Origin: Phyto melanocephala
Lineage: Eukaryota > Arthropoda > Insecta > Diptera > Rhinophoridae
Direction: 5' to 3'
DNA: 64,000 nucleotides
Assembly (NCBI GenBank): GCA_941918925.1
Contig: OW799234.1
Coordinates: forward strand, 67,327,043 to 67,391,042
Made by a program: the position numbers and the translations under genes. The notes under the pieces were generated by a model. It searched no databases. It had not been told where the DNA came from and was given only the letters and a program-made list of their open reading frames with translations. Below, piece after piece: positions 1-10,462 of the stretch (within the stretch, counting starts at the first letter, position 1; every line of letters begins with the position of its first letter).

Positions 1-626
1 AAAAACACTGAAAAAAATAATCGGAAAAAAGTTACTTTTCCACTAGCCGCAACACAGTGCGGCGTAGGTTATTAGAATACTGAAAGACCTGCCGAGTAAA
101 GGACAGCAACTTTTTCCCAAAACAAGATACATTAAAGTTATTCTGTAGATATAATAAAGGGTCCGCCATCTAACGTTTTTTTTTCAACTAGTGCTTATTT
201 CGTGAATGATAACACTTAGCTCATGTCGGATTCCGCTGAACGAATATGGTTGTGTATACGGTTGGAAAACGCTGGCCGATTTTGCCAAAAAAAATCATCA
301 TTTCAGATGAAGCTCCTTTTGATCTTGGCGGGTATGAAAACTAGCAAAATTGTCGCATTTGGGGCACAGAAAACCCGCACTTATACATTGAAAAGCCGAT
401 ACACCCAAAACTAGTCACTGTTTGGTGCGGATTTTGGTCCAGAGGCATAATTGGGCCATTTTTCTTCGAAAATGTGCAAGAAGTGGCCGTAGTCAATGGC
501 GATCGTTATCGGGCCATGTTGAATGAATTTTTGTTCATAAAAATTGAAGAGGAGGATATTGGCAACATTTGGTTTCAACAGGACGGCGCTACGTGCCACA
601 CAGTCGAAGCTACACTTTTTTTATAG
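1..626 (+). pseudogene. Decayed mariner-like (DD41D-type) transposase fragment
   Basis: A transposase relic read on plus. From about 288 one frame gives the first catalytic block (ISDEAPF, D codon 306-308), then QNCRIWG, TVWCGFW, NGDRYRAM and the second block WFQQDGATCHT (D codon 582-584). A single in-frame TAG lies at 342-344, and the frame ends at a stop near 624, before the third aspartate. Upstream (about 25-150), SRNTVRRRLLE resembles a helix-turn-helix DNA-binding region, but in other frames. Positions 1-66 match the reverse complement of 47878-47941, beside another mariner relic. The left end may lie outside the window. Non-functional. Confidence 0.8.
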
Positions 627-766
627 CATTTTCAAAAAAAAAAATTATTTGGCGGACCCTTTTTATCTTTTCTTCTTTTGTTTGGCTTGAGATCACTTTT
701 TGCTATACATAAAAATATTTTTCATACCAGCAATAGCAATAGCATAAAACAAAATGAAGGCAATAT

Positions 767-1351
767 TAATTTATTTATTTATTTATTTATTTATTTCTGG
801 CTTGAGTACACATTTATTTTTAATTTTTCTATGCGAAGAGGTTAAATTGTTTCTTTTTGTGATTTGCTACCATTAACATTAAATTGAAAAATTAAGTCTT
901 ATCACGACACCAGCCGAGTGGAGTGCATTTTCCAAACCAGCTTCAATTTTGTGACAACACCAAAGCTTTCATTATCATCTTACTGACGGCAAAAACAAAT
1001 TTATAAATAAAAAAAATAAAAAATTATAATAAAAAGGTGAATAACGACAAAAAACAAAAAGGTTAAAGTTGTGGTAAATTTCATTCTCACTCACTATGAC
1101 AGTAAATACGAATAGAAATGATATGTTTGATATAACTTGTCTATTTCATTAAAACTTGTGAGTTCAACAGATGCTATTTACATCCGACACTGAAACATTC
1201 CGATAAAAGAATGCTGATGACGAAACCGTAGCTGGTTTCGAAAATACATTCCACTCGGCTTGTGTCGGGATAGAACTTACTTTTTCATAAAAGCATTAAA
1301 AATTAGTTAACTCAAGCCAGAAATAAATAAATAAATAAATAAATAAATATT
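767..1351. mobile_element. Foldback/MITE-like element with long imperfect TIRs
   Basis: Two arms are reverse complements. The left arm has a TTTA repeat then CTGGCTTGAGT (about 769-808) and, further in, CAGCCGAGTGGAGTGCATTTTC (about 911-932, core). The right arm has GAAAATACATTCCACTCGGC (about 1239-1258) and ACTCAAGCCAG followed by an AAAT repeat (1310-1349). Arm identity is imperfect but clear over more than 100 bp with a spacer. AATATT occurs on both sides (762-767 and 1346-1351) and could be a target duplication, though it is weak evidence in AT-rich DNA. No coding capacity. The class is not identifiable from the ends. Confidence 0.7.
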
Positions 1352-3027
1352 GTCTCTAAAACATTAAAAGTTCATATAAAAATTAATTTAATTTATACAA
1401 CAAAATATTTAAAAAGTTTTCATTATATTTTTTGTCTTAAATATTACTAAAGTTGACAAAGTCCTTTACTTTATCTATGTTTTACTGTTTTAAGTTCATT
1501 TTAAAATGTATTTTTCAATCCAAATAAATCCTAAAACGTGTAAAATTATTTCAAAACTACTTAACACTTTTCTATTTTCTGCATTTAAAAACTTAAGTAC
1601 AGAATAAAGTGCAGGAAATATACAACATATAATTCCATTTAAATTGTTTTAAATATTCAAACTTTTAAGTCATTATGCAAAGACATCTTGTTTAAAGTTT
1701 TGTAAAAAATTGCTCAACTATTTCTTCTAGAACTTCAAATTCAATAACATTAAGAGTCAACATGCTGTTGTTGTTGTTGTAAAATAAAGAAAATGCTAGT
1801 TTTACCGGAAAATTGAAATAAAATTTATGTGTCTCTGGGCTAACTTCCGTTTTGCTTAGTAATAAAAGTAAAATACATTTAAAAACTAAAAAAAAACATA
1901 TTTGTGTTATTTTTTAAGTTATAAAATATGTTGGCAAAGAGAGCTCTTTACAGGTTTACGAAATAAGAAATTCAAGGAATTGAAAGAGTGAAAGCAGAAC
2001 AAAAATCTGGTAATATACAAACCAAAATTCAAATGTTTACGAAACGTAGGCAAAATGAACAACTGGCATACAAACATACATATTTATGGACAACCGTACA
2101 TTAACAGACAAACTAGAGAAAGAAAATTATGTAAATATTTAATAAAATACTAAATCATTTTGCAAAACAATAAAATATAATTTTAAATTATTATTTTCGA
2201 GAGTTTGAGTGTATATGTGTGTGTATGTGTGTAAAAGCTTTTTACACACACAAAGACGAATGCATTTACTATATAAATCTAAATCTAAATATGAATATGT
2301 AATCATTTATTATAAATAATATTATAAGATTTTGCTTCAAGTTGCCAACATCAGCATAAAATAAGTTTTATTTTATTTTTTGTTTAATTTTTTCCTTTCC
2401 ATTTTGTAGACTGTTGTTGCGTGTATGGACAACTGAATGATTAAACGGCTGACTGAACAAATGAATGCATAAATATTTTCTTACAAACATACGTACATTA
2501 ATATACATACATCTGTATGGCTAAAGGCTAAAAACTAAAAATATATGATTTGATTTTGAGTTTCATCTTCCTTTACTTGCCTTCTCAGCTTTTTGATAAA
2601 TTTCCGAAATATATCTTTTATATTTTTCTCCCTACAATCATGTGGTAAATAACCTATTATTGTTGTTGCTTGTTTGTGCAAAAATCTATAAGCAAATGAA
2701 TTAGTTTTGCCAGCTTTTTTTTACAAAACATATAACATGTATGTTATTTATTAAATTCCAACTACAAATGGTTTTGGGAGAAAGTTTTTGTAGTATGGGC
2801 TCAAGCACTAAACACCTTTTAGTTTTTGCTTTACTCGACTCACCTAAAATGCCAAGCGTATATGTATAAAGGTTTGTCATTCCATTTGAAGCTTCCATAA
2901 TATTATTTATCCCATGTCCGTGTGTTGTTGTTGTTTTAAATCAATTTTCAAAGGCCTCCCATGTTGCGCAGATCTGTTTATCGTATGAATGTTTAGAAAA
3001 TGAAAAAAAATTTTTTAGTTGACCTTA
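1352..3027. other. AT-rich non-coding stretch
   Basis: No ORF with protein-like content, transposon end or RNA gene seen. Contains short GT-rich runs (about 2210-2242) followed by an imperfect palindrome TGTGTGTAAAAGC/TTTTTACACACA (about 2225-2250), TTG runs (1763-1780) and homopolymers. Compatible with intron or intergenic DNA. Confidence 0.5.
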
Positions 3028-3122
3028 TTATGGTTGTATTTTTTTTTTTATCAATAATTCGGCTTGATATTTGTTTTTTCCCAATATTTCGATCAAACTT
3101 CGTTGAACATATTCGGGGGATC
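3028..3122 (-). CDS. Candidate 3'-terminal coding exon, unknown protein
   Basis: On minus, a good acceptor (ATGACTGTGTATTTCAG, ending at 3123) is followed by an open stretch beginning SPEYVQRSLIEILGKNKY and ending in TAA at 3028-3030, about 31 codons. Its composition (charged, helix-like, no long homopolymers except a final AAA run) looks more protein-like than the surroundings. No family recognised and no polyadenylation AATAAA directly downstream. It sits just outside the TIR element at about 3190-4665. It could equally be a chance ORF or an old transposon piece. Confidence 0.3.
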
Positions 3123-3189
3123 TGAAATACACAGTCATTATATAAGAACACATAAAATATTTAACACAAAAAAATATAAAGAAATTATA

Positions 3190-4665
3190 ATTACAATTAT
3201 TTTTGAAAACGTCAATTACACAGACCGACAAATTTAAAAAATATTTTTGCTTCTTTGAATTTATCAACTGATTCTAGTTAATTTGGGTGCGCTGAATTCA
3301 AATCTGTAATCAGTTTGTGTATCAGCTCTAGTTTTCTTGATATAGCTTTTTTATACCCTCCACTGTAAGTGAGGAGGGTAGATATCAGTTTGTCATTCCG
3401 TTTTTTCCGAAAATATTATTTTTTGTGTAATTGCTAGCTGATTAACGGGAATTTTATTTGTGTAATATTATTCAGAACGTTATTTTTTCTTTTTGCACTC
3501 CAATTGCATATCGGAAGTTAGTTGCTTGTAAGAAGTGGTGGTGCATTAGTGATGAAAAAGATAAAATACCAAGACCACCAATGAATCATTTGTGTTAATC
3601 TTAAAATGGTAAATTTTCTTCTTGGACAACAGAGTGGTTATACTAAGTACATTTGCTTTTTGTGTCTCTGGGATAGCAGATCCAAGCAACAACATTGGCG
3701 GGAAAAATATTGGCCAACGAGAGAAATAATGATTGTTGGCGATAAAAATATTCTAAATGAACCTTTAGTTGTACGTGAAAATATCGTCCTACCACCGTCG
3801 CACATCAAATTAAATAGGACTCATGAAGCAGTTTTTTAAGGCTCTGACTCACGATGGGGAATGTTTTGCATATATTTGCAGCAAAATGCCTAATCTAAGT
3901 AGAGATAAGATTAGAGCAGGAGTTTTTGACGGTCCCCAAATAAGGCAGTTTATAAATGACAACGATTTTGATAAGTCAATGACCGAAACTGAACGAAATG
4001 CGTGGACATCATTCGTGCAGGTTATAAAAAATTTCTTGGGAAATAATAAAGCTCCAAATTATGTTCAAAGGCCTCCCATGTTGGAGTGGAGAATATGCTG
4101 GATAAGTTCAGAAACCTTAGTTTCAACATGAGTATTATAATCCATTATTTGCACAGTCACCTTGACCGATTTCCCGAAAATTTGGGTAATTTAAGCGAAG
4201 AACAAGGAAAAAGGTTTCACCAAGATATCAAAATTATGGAGAATCGATACCATGGAAGGTGGGATACACATATTACGGCAGACTACTGTTGGAACTTGCA
4301 AAGAGACTCTAATCCGGCTGTTCATTCCAGATTGTCTGTTAAAAGAAGCTTTACATCCTGTAACTAAAATTACAATTATATTTATATTATGTTTTTAATG
4401 CTTTGTGAGAATTTTTTTAATTTAATAAATCTGTATGAAACAGTTTTACTTCTTTTTTTTTTAAATTTCTATTGAAAAGTTTTACTTTTTAAATACTTAA
4501 AAAAAGCTATAAAAAACTAGAGCTATAAAACTAGAGCTGATACAGACAAACTTGTTACAGATTTGAATTTAGCGCACCCAAATTAACTAGAACCAGTTGA
4601 TAAATTCAAAGAAGCAAATTGAGTGTTGGCCTGTGTTATTATTAAAATACTTTGAAATTAATTGC
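3190..4665 (+). mobile_element. DNA transposon remnant with long TIRs
   Basis: Core arms at 3247-3360 and 4500-4618 are near-identical reverse complements (for example TTAATTTGGGTGCGCT at about 3279-3294 against AGCGCACCCAAATTAA at about 4571-4586). Weaker similarity extends outward to about 3190 and 4665. The arms enclose a broken protein gene in the expected position. A CCCTCCACTGTAAGTGAGGAGGG hairpin (about 3355-3377, core) followed by GTCATTCCG, which resembles a family A end, lies just inside the left arm. No target duplication could be fixed because the outer boundary is diffuse. Superfamily not assigned. Confidence 0.7.
3606..4367 (+). pseudogene. Frameshifted transposon protein inside TIR element
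   Basis: Three consecutive ORFs in changing frames (3606-3839, 3823-4131, 4086-4367) together make one protein of about 250 residues: GYTKYICFLCLWDSR, then LPPSHIKL, FFKALTHDGECF, FDGPQIRQ, FLGNNKAPNYV, and HYLHSHLDRFPENLG with EEQGKRFHQDI and ADYCWNLQRD near the end. From memory this matches a family common in arthropod genomes and usually annotated as uncharacterised; the conserved H, D and E residues in the last block suggest part of a nuclease fold, which is inference. At least two frameshifts break it, and no N-terminal part is seen. Confidence 0.65.
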
Positions 4666-4673
4666 TTTTAAAG

Positions 4674-4863
4674 ACAAACGAGATATTTCTACCATATTTT
4701 TCAACCCTTGGTCAGGTACTGTTGCTACTTCATATAAATATGAAACAGAGAATGGTTTGATTAGTCTTTTTTATATCTTTAAGTACAATAAATATCAAAA
4801 AAGGAAGCGTTTTGTTGACAATGTACATCAATTTAGTAAAACAATGCATGACATGATTCACAG
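4674..4863 (+). CDS. Candidate internal coding exon, unknown protein
   Basis: An open frame with mixed, protein-like composition (FNPWSGTVATSYKYETENG near the start, KRKRFVDNVHQFSKTMHDM near the end) runs into a consensus-like donor, CACA|GTAAGTAAG, at 4864. A possible acceptor is TTTTAAAG|AC at 4673; a pyrimidine-rich alternative ends TTGGTCAG at about 4716. The donor leaves one base of a codon, which is compatible with the two-base overhang of the candidate exon at 45141. No family recognised. Could be a chance ORF. Confidence 0.3.
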
Positions 4864-4865
4864 TA

Positions 4866-5364
4866 AGTAAGTGTAACGAATAACGAATGCATGCATTGCC
4901 TGTCTTTTACAAAAGTAAACTAACAGTCGCAAAAGCAACGAATACTGAGCGAATGGTTTGAATGGTTTAAAGGCTCATTGAAACAATTTTCTGTACATGT
5001 AACTTGTAGCATGATACAACAACGTTATTTATTTCTAGTGTTGAAAAAAAAAATCAAATGAAATTACCAAATCGTTTATCTTCTTACGTCAATTAGTACA
5101 AATGTATAAATATTTTGAGAAATTATTTAGGTCGCCAAATATATTTGTGTTTCTTTGACTTTATGTTTAATATCACATATATTTGGATTATATAAGTTTT
5201 CCATTACCGGTTTATCGTGTTTAGCATTGTGCATTTTTAGACATATTTTTAGTTTTTTTTATTTAAAAAACGCTGCAGTTAAAAATTAATATTTACTCAG
5301 CCAAAATTTAATTTTAAAAGGCAAAGTTAAACACATAAAGCAGCACATAAAATATTTATGTATA
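4866..5364. other. Non-coding AT-rich stretch
   Basis: No gene, transposon end or RNA recognised between the candidate exon and the mariner left end. Confidence 0.5.
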
Positions 5365-5472
5365 TACCGGGTGTTTTTTTCAGTGGTATAGAACTTCGAA
5401 TTGAAATAAAACACAAGAAAATCGTTTTAATGACCATCAATTTGGCTTTATTGGAAGGATAATTTTATGCCA

Positions 5473-6087
5473 TTAATATTTAAATATGATTTCAGGCATG
5501 TGGCCGCCGCGGCTGGTTCGAATAAAGCCAATTCTACAGGTCCAATTTTTAACCACTTTTTCGAGCATATGGGGCCGTATGTCGGCAACAACGCCACGAA
5601 TGTTGGCTTCCAATTCCCCTAACGTTTCTGGTTTGTTGGCGAGCGACTTCACATATCCCCAAAGAAAATAATCCAATAGTGTCAAATCACACGATCTTGG
5701 TGGCCAATTGACAGGTCCATTCCGCGAAATTATGCGCTCATCGCATGTTTCCTTCAATAAATCGATTGTGGCGTGCGCTGTGTGGCATGTAGCGCCGTCT
5801 TGTTGGAACCACAACTCATCCACATTCATGCCATCCAATTCGCGAACAAAATAGTCGGTAATCATGGCTCTATACCGGTCTCCATTAACGGTAACTGTTT
5901 CTCCAGCATTATTTCGGAAGAAGTATGGCCCAATGACTCCACCAGCCCATAGAGCACACCAAACAGTCAGTTTTTGTGGATGTAATGGCGTCTCAATGGT
6001 CTCATGTGGATTCTCTTCACTCCAAATGCGGCAATTTTGCTTGTTGACGTAGCCATTCAACCAAAAATGAGCCTCATCACTGAACAA
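5473..6087 (-). CDS. Mariner DD41D transposase, catalytic domain (truncated)
   Basis: A 204-codon open frame beginning at the first block MFSDEAHFWLNGYVNKQNC, followed by TVWCALW, GPYFF, VNGDRYRAMI, the second block WFQQDGATCHT and the third block LDYFLWGYV. By count 41 residues separate the second and third aspartates, giving DD41D, as in the rosa/Visitor-type mariners. The complete catalytic triad and the usual C-terminal end (MPEIIFKY) are intact. The frame is open upstream to about 6145 (DLDADFHRKIL), but the N-terminal DNA-binding region is missing because of the internal deletion, so it should not act as a transposase. Confidence 0.9.
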   Translation of the reverse strand: MFSDEAHFWLNGYVNKQNCRIWSEENPHETIETPLHPQKLTVWCALWAGGVIGPYFFRNNAGETVTVNGDRYRAMITDYFVRELDGMNVDELWFQQDGATCHTAHATIDLLKETCDERIISRNGPVNWPPRSCDLTLLDYFLWGYVKSLANKPETLGELEANIRGVVADIRPHMLEKVVKNWTCRIGFIRTSRGGHMPEIIFKY

Positions 6088-6124
6088 AATTTTGCGATGA
6101 AAATCAGCATCGAGATCAATCTCA

Positions 6125-6181
6125 ATTTTCGAAATAAATTTGCACGATTTGCAAGCGTTGTTCTTTCGTCAACCTGTTCAT
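6125..6181 (-). pseudogene. Mariner N-terminal stub ahead of internal deletion
   Basis: ATG at 6181 (minus) opens MNRLTKEQRLQIVQIYFEN and then stops. This is the usual first helix of mariner transposases. The rest of the helix-turn-helix domain (about 130 residues by family length) is gone, and the remaining catalytic part (5473-6145) continues in another frame, so one deletion explains both the loss and the frame change. Confidence 0.8.
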
Positions 6182-6318
6182 GATGAAATGGCAAACCAAA
6201 CTGAACATAAATGACATTAGAGTTGCCAGATTTGACTACAAAATGCCAGTTTTATCTCTATTCGAAAAACAAACCTGTAAAAAAAAACACCCTTTACATA
6301 TGCGTATCTATTTATCTA

Positions 6319-6776
6319 TCTATATATATAAAAGTGAAAATCTGTGTGTGTGTTTGTGTGTTAGCTATAGACTCCGAAACTGTAAAACCGATCGGACTCA
6401 AACGTTGGCAAGTTGTTGTACACATAAAAATTAGTTATAATTTTTAGCTACTTGCACTTGACTGATTTTTCTGAAACTTTACGCACATATTGAGGTGTCA
6501 CGACTTTCTCATTTCGTGGTTAGAAAAGTGGGCAGTGTCACGTCCACAAAAAAAAGTTATGATTTTCAGCTACTTAAACTTAACCGATTTTACGGAAACT
6601 TTGCACACATATTGAGCTGTCATGACTATACACTTTCATGATTAGAAAAGTGGGCAGTGCCACGCCCATTAAAAAAATTAATAATTTTAAGCTACCTTCA
6701 CTTGATATTTTATTAAAATCCAGAATGCCGTTTTATTCATTAAGGGGCGTAACAACGCGCGCAGGGTTTGGCTAGT
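6319..6776 (+). mobile_element. Non-autonomous Helitron, family C
   Basis: Starts TCTATATATATAAAAGTG and ends with GC-rich ACGCGCGCAGGG then TTTGGCTAGT, the 5' TC and 3' CTAG-type end expected of Helitrons. The interior has two copies of a roughly 120-bp unit with GTGGGCAGTGYCACGYCCA. Other copies in the window: 22663-23344, 26973-27180, 58037-58625. No Rep/helicase coding. Confidence 0.75.
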
Positions 6777-7241
6777 ATGTACTATATAAGCTAAACTGGT
6801 TGTTTATAAACTTTGCCCACAAATGTCAACAAATTCTCAACGAATGGTGCGAATGTTTTCAGTTCTTTCGTATGACATCATCACAAAAAGAGAAAGAGAG
6901 AGTGCAAACAGAAAAAGAAATGAGAATGCAAATGCCAATATACATTTTTTTATTATCAATCAAAGGCAATACAAAAGCAATGAATTTGTGAATAGGCATC
7001 AAACGCGATCAAATTTCTCAAGCTGGTAATAAATGTTTGTACACAATAGTAACACTAAATGGTAAGGCACAGACTTGAAGAAAATCTAACAGATCGAATT
7101 AAATATTGAGATTATATTAAAGGTTTGGCTAGCAGAATAAGTGCACTTAACTTTGTAAAATTTATAATCTTAGATGGAGTCCATAATAAAATAACAATCA
7201 TATGTATGACTTAAATATTGTCGTAACGAAATTTTCTGTAA

Positions 7242-7973
7242 TCTATATATATAAAAATCAATGTGTGTTTGTATGTTTGTTTGTGCTTTATAGACGGTTA
7301 AACGGCTGGACCGATTTCCTTGAATCTTTCTGTATGTCTGGAAGGAACTATAGGCTATACTTTGGTTTGAAATTGTAAGTGGGCGGGGTGCCACGCGCTA
7401 TCCAAGAATAAGTATTAAATATTATATATCACGAAAGTTACTGCAGCTAGAGTCTTCGAATTAAGTACGGTAAACTTTGACATCCACGCGAACATTTGGG
7501 TTGAAAATGGTCGGACTTTCAATAGTGGGCGTGGCCACATGAATTAAATACTTAATTTCGTATATTTGGAAAACGATATCGATTAGAGTACTAAAATTTT
7601 GCAAGAGCAACTTTGACACCCAAATAAACATTTCTAGAAAAAAATGGGTACATTATAAATAGGGGGCGTGGCAGCTCTCATAGAAATTGAATACTAAAAT
7701 TCGTATATTCAGGAAGCGACAACAGTTAGAGTGCCCAAATCTTGCACGAGAAGCTTTGACATCTATATGACTATTTTGATAAGAAATGGATGCTTTAGTA
7801 ATAGTGGGCGTGGCACCTGTCATATGAATTAAATACAAAAATTCTTATATCTGGGAAACGATAATAGTTAGAGTACCAAAATTTTGCAAGAGACACTTTG
7901 ACGTCTATATGATTATTTGAATAAGAAATGGTTGATTTAGTAATAGTAGGCGTGGCACTTGCAAAATAAATAT
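7242..7973 (+). mobile_element. Non-autonomous Helitron, family D, 3'-truncated
   Basis: Starts TCTATATATATAAAAATC, then AGACGGTTAAACGGCTGGAC, shared with the copy at 26106-26608. The body is a tandem array of roughly 140-bp units, each with GTGGGCGTGGCA (around 7380, 7525, 7661, 7803 and 7945), CGTATATTTGGRAAACGA and TTTTGCAAGAG. The CTAG end present in the other copy is missing here. Confidence 0.7.
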
Positions 7974-8210
7974 ATTTTTGAACTAAAACTAAATTTGTAT
8001 TTCATTACTAGTAGTAGTTAATAAAGCACATCGCTTGTTAACAACGTTGTTACTGTTTTTTGCGTATTCACATTTTTGAAAAAACTGAAAGTTCGTGATT
8101 GAAAAAGCTTTAACTTTACAAAATTTTGAGTTACATTTAAACATTACGGTGAGATAAATTTGTTATACTCTTATAAGTTTATCGTTGATTTAAAAAAATT
8201 ATTTTTTGAA

Positions 8211-8665
8211 ATGGATGGAGAAAAAATCATTTCCAAAGAACCTTTATCGGACAGCTCAACTGAAGATGTAGAAGAAATAGCTTGCACGCCATTTTCCAAA
8301 CAAAGGAAGCAAATTGGTTATCGACGCAAAAATAAATTTAAGGAGATTTGGAAAAACCACTTCAACTAGCTTGCAAGAGCTAATGAAGAAGCCATGGCTA
8401 TCAGTGAAATAAATAGTTATGACAGTACTGTGTTTTCGAATTTCAAATCTGGCTACCCTAACCCAACCAAAAATGTTTATTGAGAATATGCTATCAATTT
8501 AGCCGAATGAGATACAGGTAAAATAAGAAACAGCCTTGGCCGCTACAAGGCTAATGGCAAATTGTGAATAGCTGAATTTGGAGTAGTAGGAACCGAGTTT
8601 CCAAGTTCTCTGCAAATGTCCTCGCAATCAAGGGAATATAATCCTTGGCAAACATATACTGGGTA
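8211..8665 (+). pseudogene. Decayed unknown ORF with five in-frame stops
   Basis: From ATG 8211 one reading frame carries protein-like sequence for about 150 codons (start MDGEKIISKEPLSDSSTEDV; later ANEEAMAISEINSYDSTVF, KIRNSLGRYKANGKL and FPSSLQMSSQSREYNPWQTY). It is interrupted only by substitutions to TAG, TGA, TGA, TGA and finally TAA; no frameshift is needed. The acidic and serine-rich start followed by a KQRKQIGYRRKNKF basic patch suggests a nuclear protein. It follows directly on the truncated Helitron D, so a Helitron-carried gene fragment is possible. Family not recognised. Confidence 0.4.
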
Positions 8666-9139
8666 ACCTCTATAAGATATCTTAGTACAGACATTTATAT
8701 AGTAAAAAGAAAAAATAAATATTAACAGTTTTTTTTTTTTAAATCAATTTCTTTTTGTAGCTGGTGCCTGCAAAAATTAAAATTAAATTGTTTTTTTGAA
8801 TAACATTTAGTTCAAAACAAACACTAACTAATTTTTCGTATCGAACACTCCTTGCAGTTGATATTTTGCTTCTGATTATTATCATATTGACAATGATGAT
8901 AATAACGTTGACGGTCATGATGGTTAACCAGCATCATTTTCTTATCTAAACATTCTAAACGATACAACTTTTACACAATTGCATTTAAACTATGCACATT
9001 CACACACATACACACACACACACATAAAGTTACAGCCACTAACATTCACTCGGTCGCTTATGCATTAATTCACTTATACATTCAGTCAGTCATTTGGTCA
9101 TTTCGTCACTTTTTCTGTCAGCTGCTTGTCTAACAGTCA
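8666..9139. other. Non-coding stretch with CA repeat
   Basis: No gene recognised. A short (CA)n-type microsatellite occurs at about 9001-9026. Confidence 0.5.
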
Positions 9140-9147
9140 AATAGTTA

Positions 9148-9832
9148 CACGGCTTTCAGACTAGGCAAGTCACTTGCGCAAGTGACTTGCCCAAGTGTTG
9201 TGTTTATAGGCAAAAGGGGTAAGGTCGGGTTAAGAGGAAGAAACTTGCTCATTTTTGAGTACACACTTGCCTGTACTCGGCAAGTACGAGCAAGTTTTTG
9301 TTGAGAAACCAAAAACAAAAGAGTAATAAAAACAAACAAGAGTGCTATATTCGGCCATGCCGAATCTTATATACCCTTCACAACGTGTTGTCATGCAACA
9401 ACAATTGTTTATGTCACCATTTATCTCATATGAAATACGTACATACAAAACATACATATATAAAAACATCCCATTGTAATATTATACATTTAGTTTACTT
9501 ATGTGCTTAAAAAAAAAATAAATTAAAAGAAAAATTAAAAATAAAACAATAAAAATTTGAATAAAATATAAAATAAAAAAATTTTTTTGGCTCACTCTAA
9601 CCAGTATACCACGTTTGTATGTATGTGTAGATAATTGATAATTGTAGAAATTTCAAACGGAATGACAAACCTATATATACCCTTTTTCACTGTGTGAAGA
9701 GTATAATAAGTAAAAGAGAACGAAACTTGGGCAAGTCAGTTGCTGAGTCTGAACATGAAAGCAAGTTCAAAGAAAAATAAAAGAAAATAAAAAACTAACT
9801 TGAGCAAGTGACTTGCCCAATGCGAAAGGGGT
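9148..9832. mobile_element. hAT-like TIR element, split by a family A insertion
   Basis: Left end CACGGCTTTCAGACTAGGCA (9148 on) matches the right end read inward, ACCCCTTTCGCATTGGGCAA (9832 on), continuing through AGTCACTTGC on both sides. Flanking octamers AATAGTTA and ATTAGTTG agree at 6 of 8 positions, which would be a worn hAT-type duplication. A 28-bp perfect palindrome (GGCAAGTCACTTGC and its complement) spans 9164-9191. Family A (9332-9706) sits in the middle. No transposase coding. Confidence 0.5.
9332..9706 (+). mobile_element. Family A repeat, copy 1 (short)
   Basis: Cap AACAAACAAGAGTGCTATAT, then hairpin ATTCGGCCATGCCGAAT, then TTATATACCCTTCACA. The other end is TGTGTGAAGAGTATAA. 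The interior is AT-rich and shorter than in other copies, lacking the GTCTGTCCGTC-type segment. Inserted within the hAT-like element. Confidence 0.75.
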
Positions 9833-10462
9833 ATTAGTTGACTTCTACCACTAGACTTGTTTTAAGTTCGTTAATGTTGTCAGTCTGTCGGTGTTTGCGA
9901 TGATGGTCCTGGTTGGATGGTTGAATAAATGATGTTGACTGCTATTGAGTTAGAAATAGTTGTTCAACTGATTGCAATGCACATTATTTAAAAAAAAAAT
10001 TTGCTCATTCATACATTCGTTGCCAACTACAATACTAGCAAATTGAGAAAATTGCTTTGATAATTTTGCTACGAATGTATTAGTAAGTGTGCGTGTGTGT
10101 TTTTTTTTTTTTTTGATGTTAAGAGAAAATGTGTTCTAAAGTTTAAATGCGGTAAAAGTTGTTGAGATAACTAAGTGTCAATACTATAGTTGCGAACACA
10201 GTATTTTGTGTCTGTTTTGGGAGGTAAGGTATTCCTTTTGATATTTTCTATATTTATAGAAAAATGCTCTCAATAATGGCGACTATGACAGGGTATGCTT
10301 TAATTATATTAAACTTGGTTACAAGGCATATTTATTCATCAGATAATCACTGTTCGAAGAGATTTATTTTTTTTAGATAAAGTTTAACGTTTAAAATAAA
10401 TCAGAGAAAATAGTGAATTATTTTTTATCTTTGAATGTAACAGTTTAAAGTAAATGAAGAAA

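Larger units (their letters stand above)
5367..6294 (-). mobile_element. Internally deleted mariner, DD41D, with TIRs and TA duplication
   Basis: Left end CCGGGTGTTTTTTTCAGTG (5367 on) and right end, read inward on minus, AAGGGTGTTTTTTTTTACAG (6294 on) form TIRs. Both are flanked by TA (5365-5366 and 6295-6296), the mariner target duplication. The 928-bp length is shorter than the roughly 1.2-1.4 kb usual for autonomous members. The loss is internal: the coding region jumps from the N-terminal 19 residues to just before the catalytic core. A truncated but otherwise well preserved copy, so probably moved recently compared with the other mariner relics here. Confidence 0.9.

Noticed and set aside
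156..662. AAAGGGTCCGCCA at 156-168 inverted at 650-662, as TIRs of a small element
   Set aside because: The 13-bp match is striking, but the mariner relic appears to run across the left copy, the TA flanks do not line up and the T-run lengths differ; kept only as an observation.
5486..6052. Plus-strand ORFs over the mariner
   Set aside because: Antisense shadows of the intact minus-strand transposase frame.
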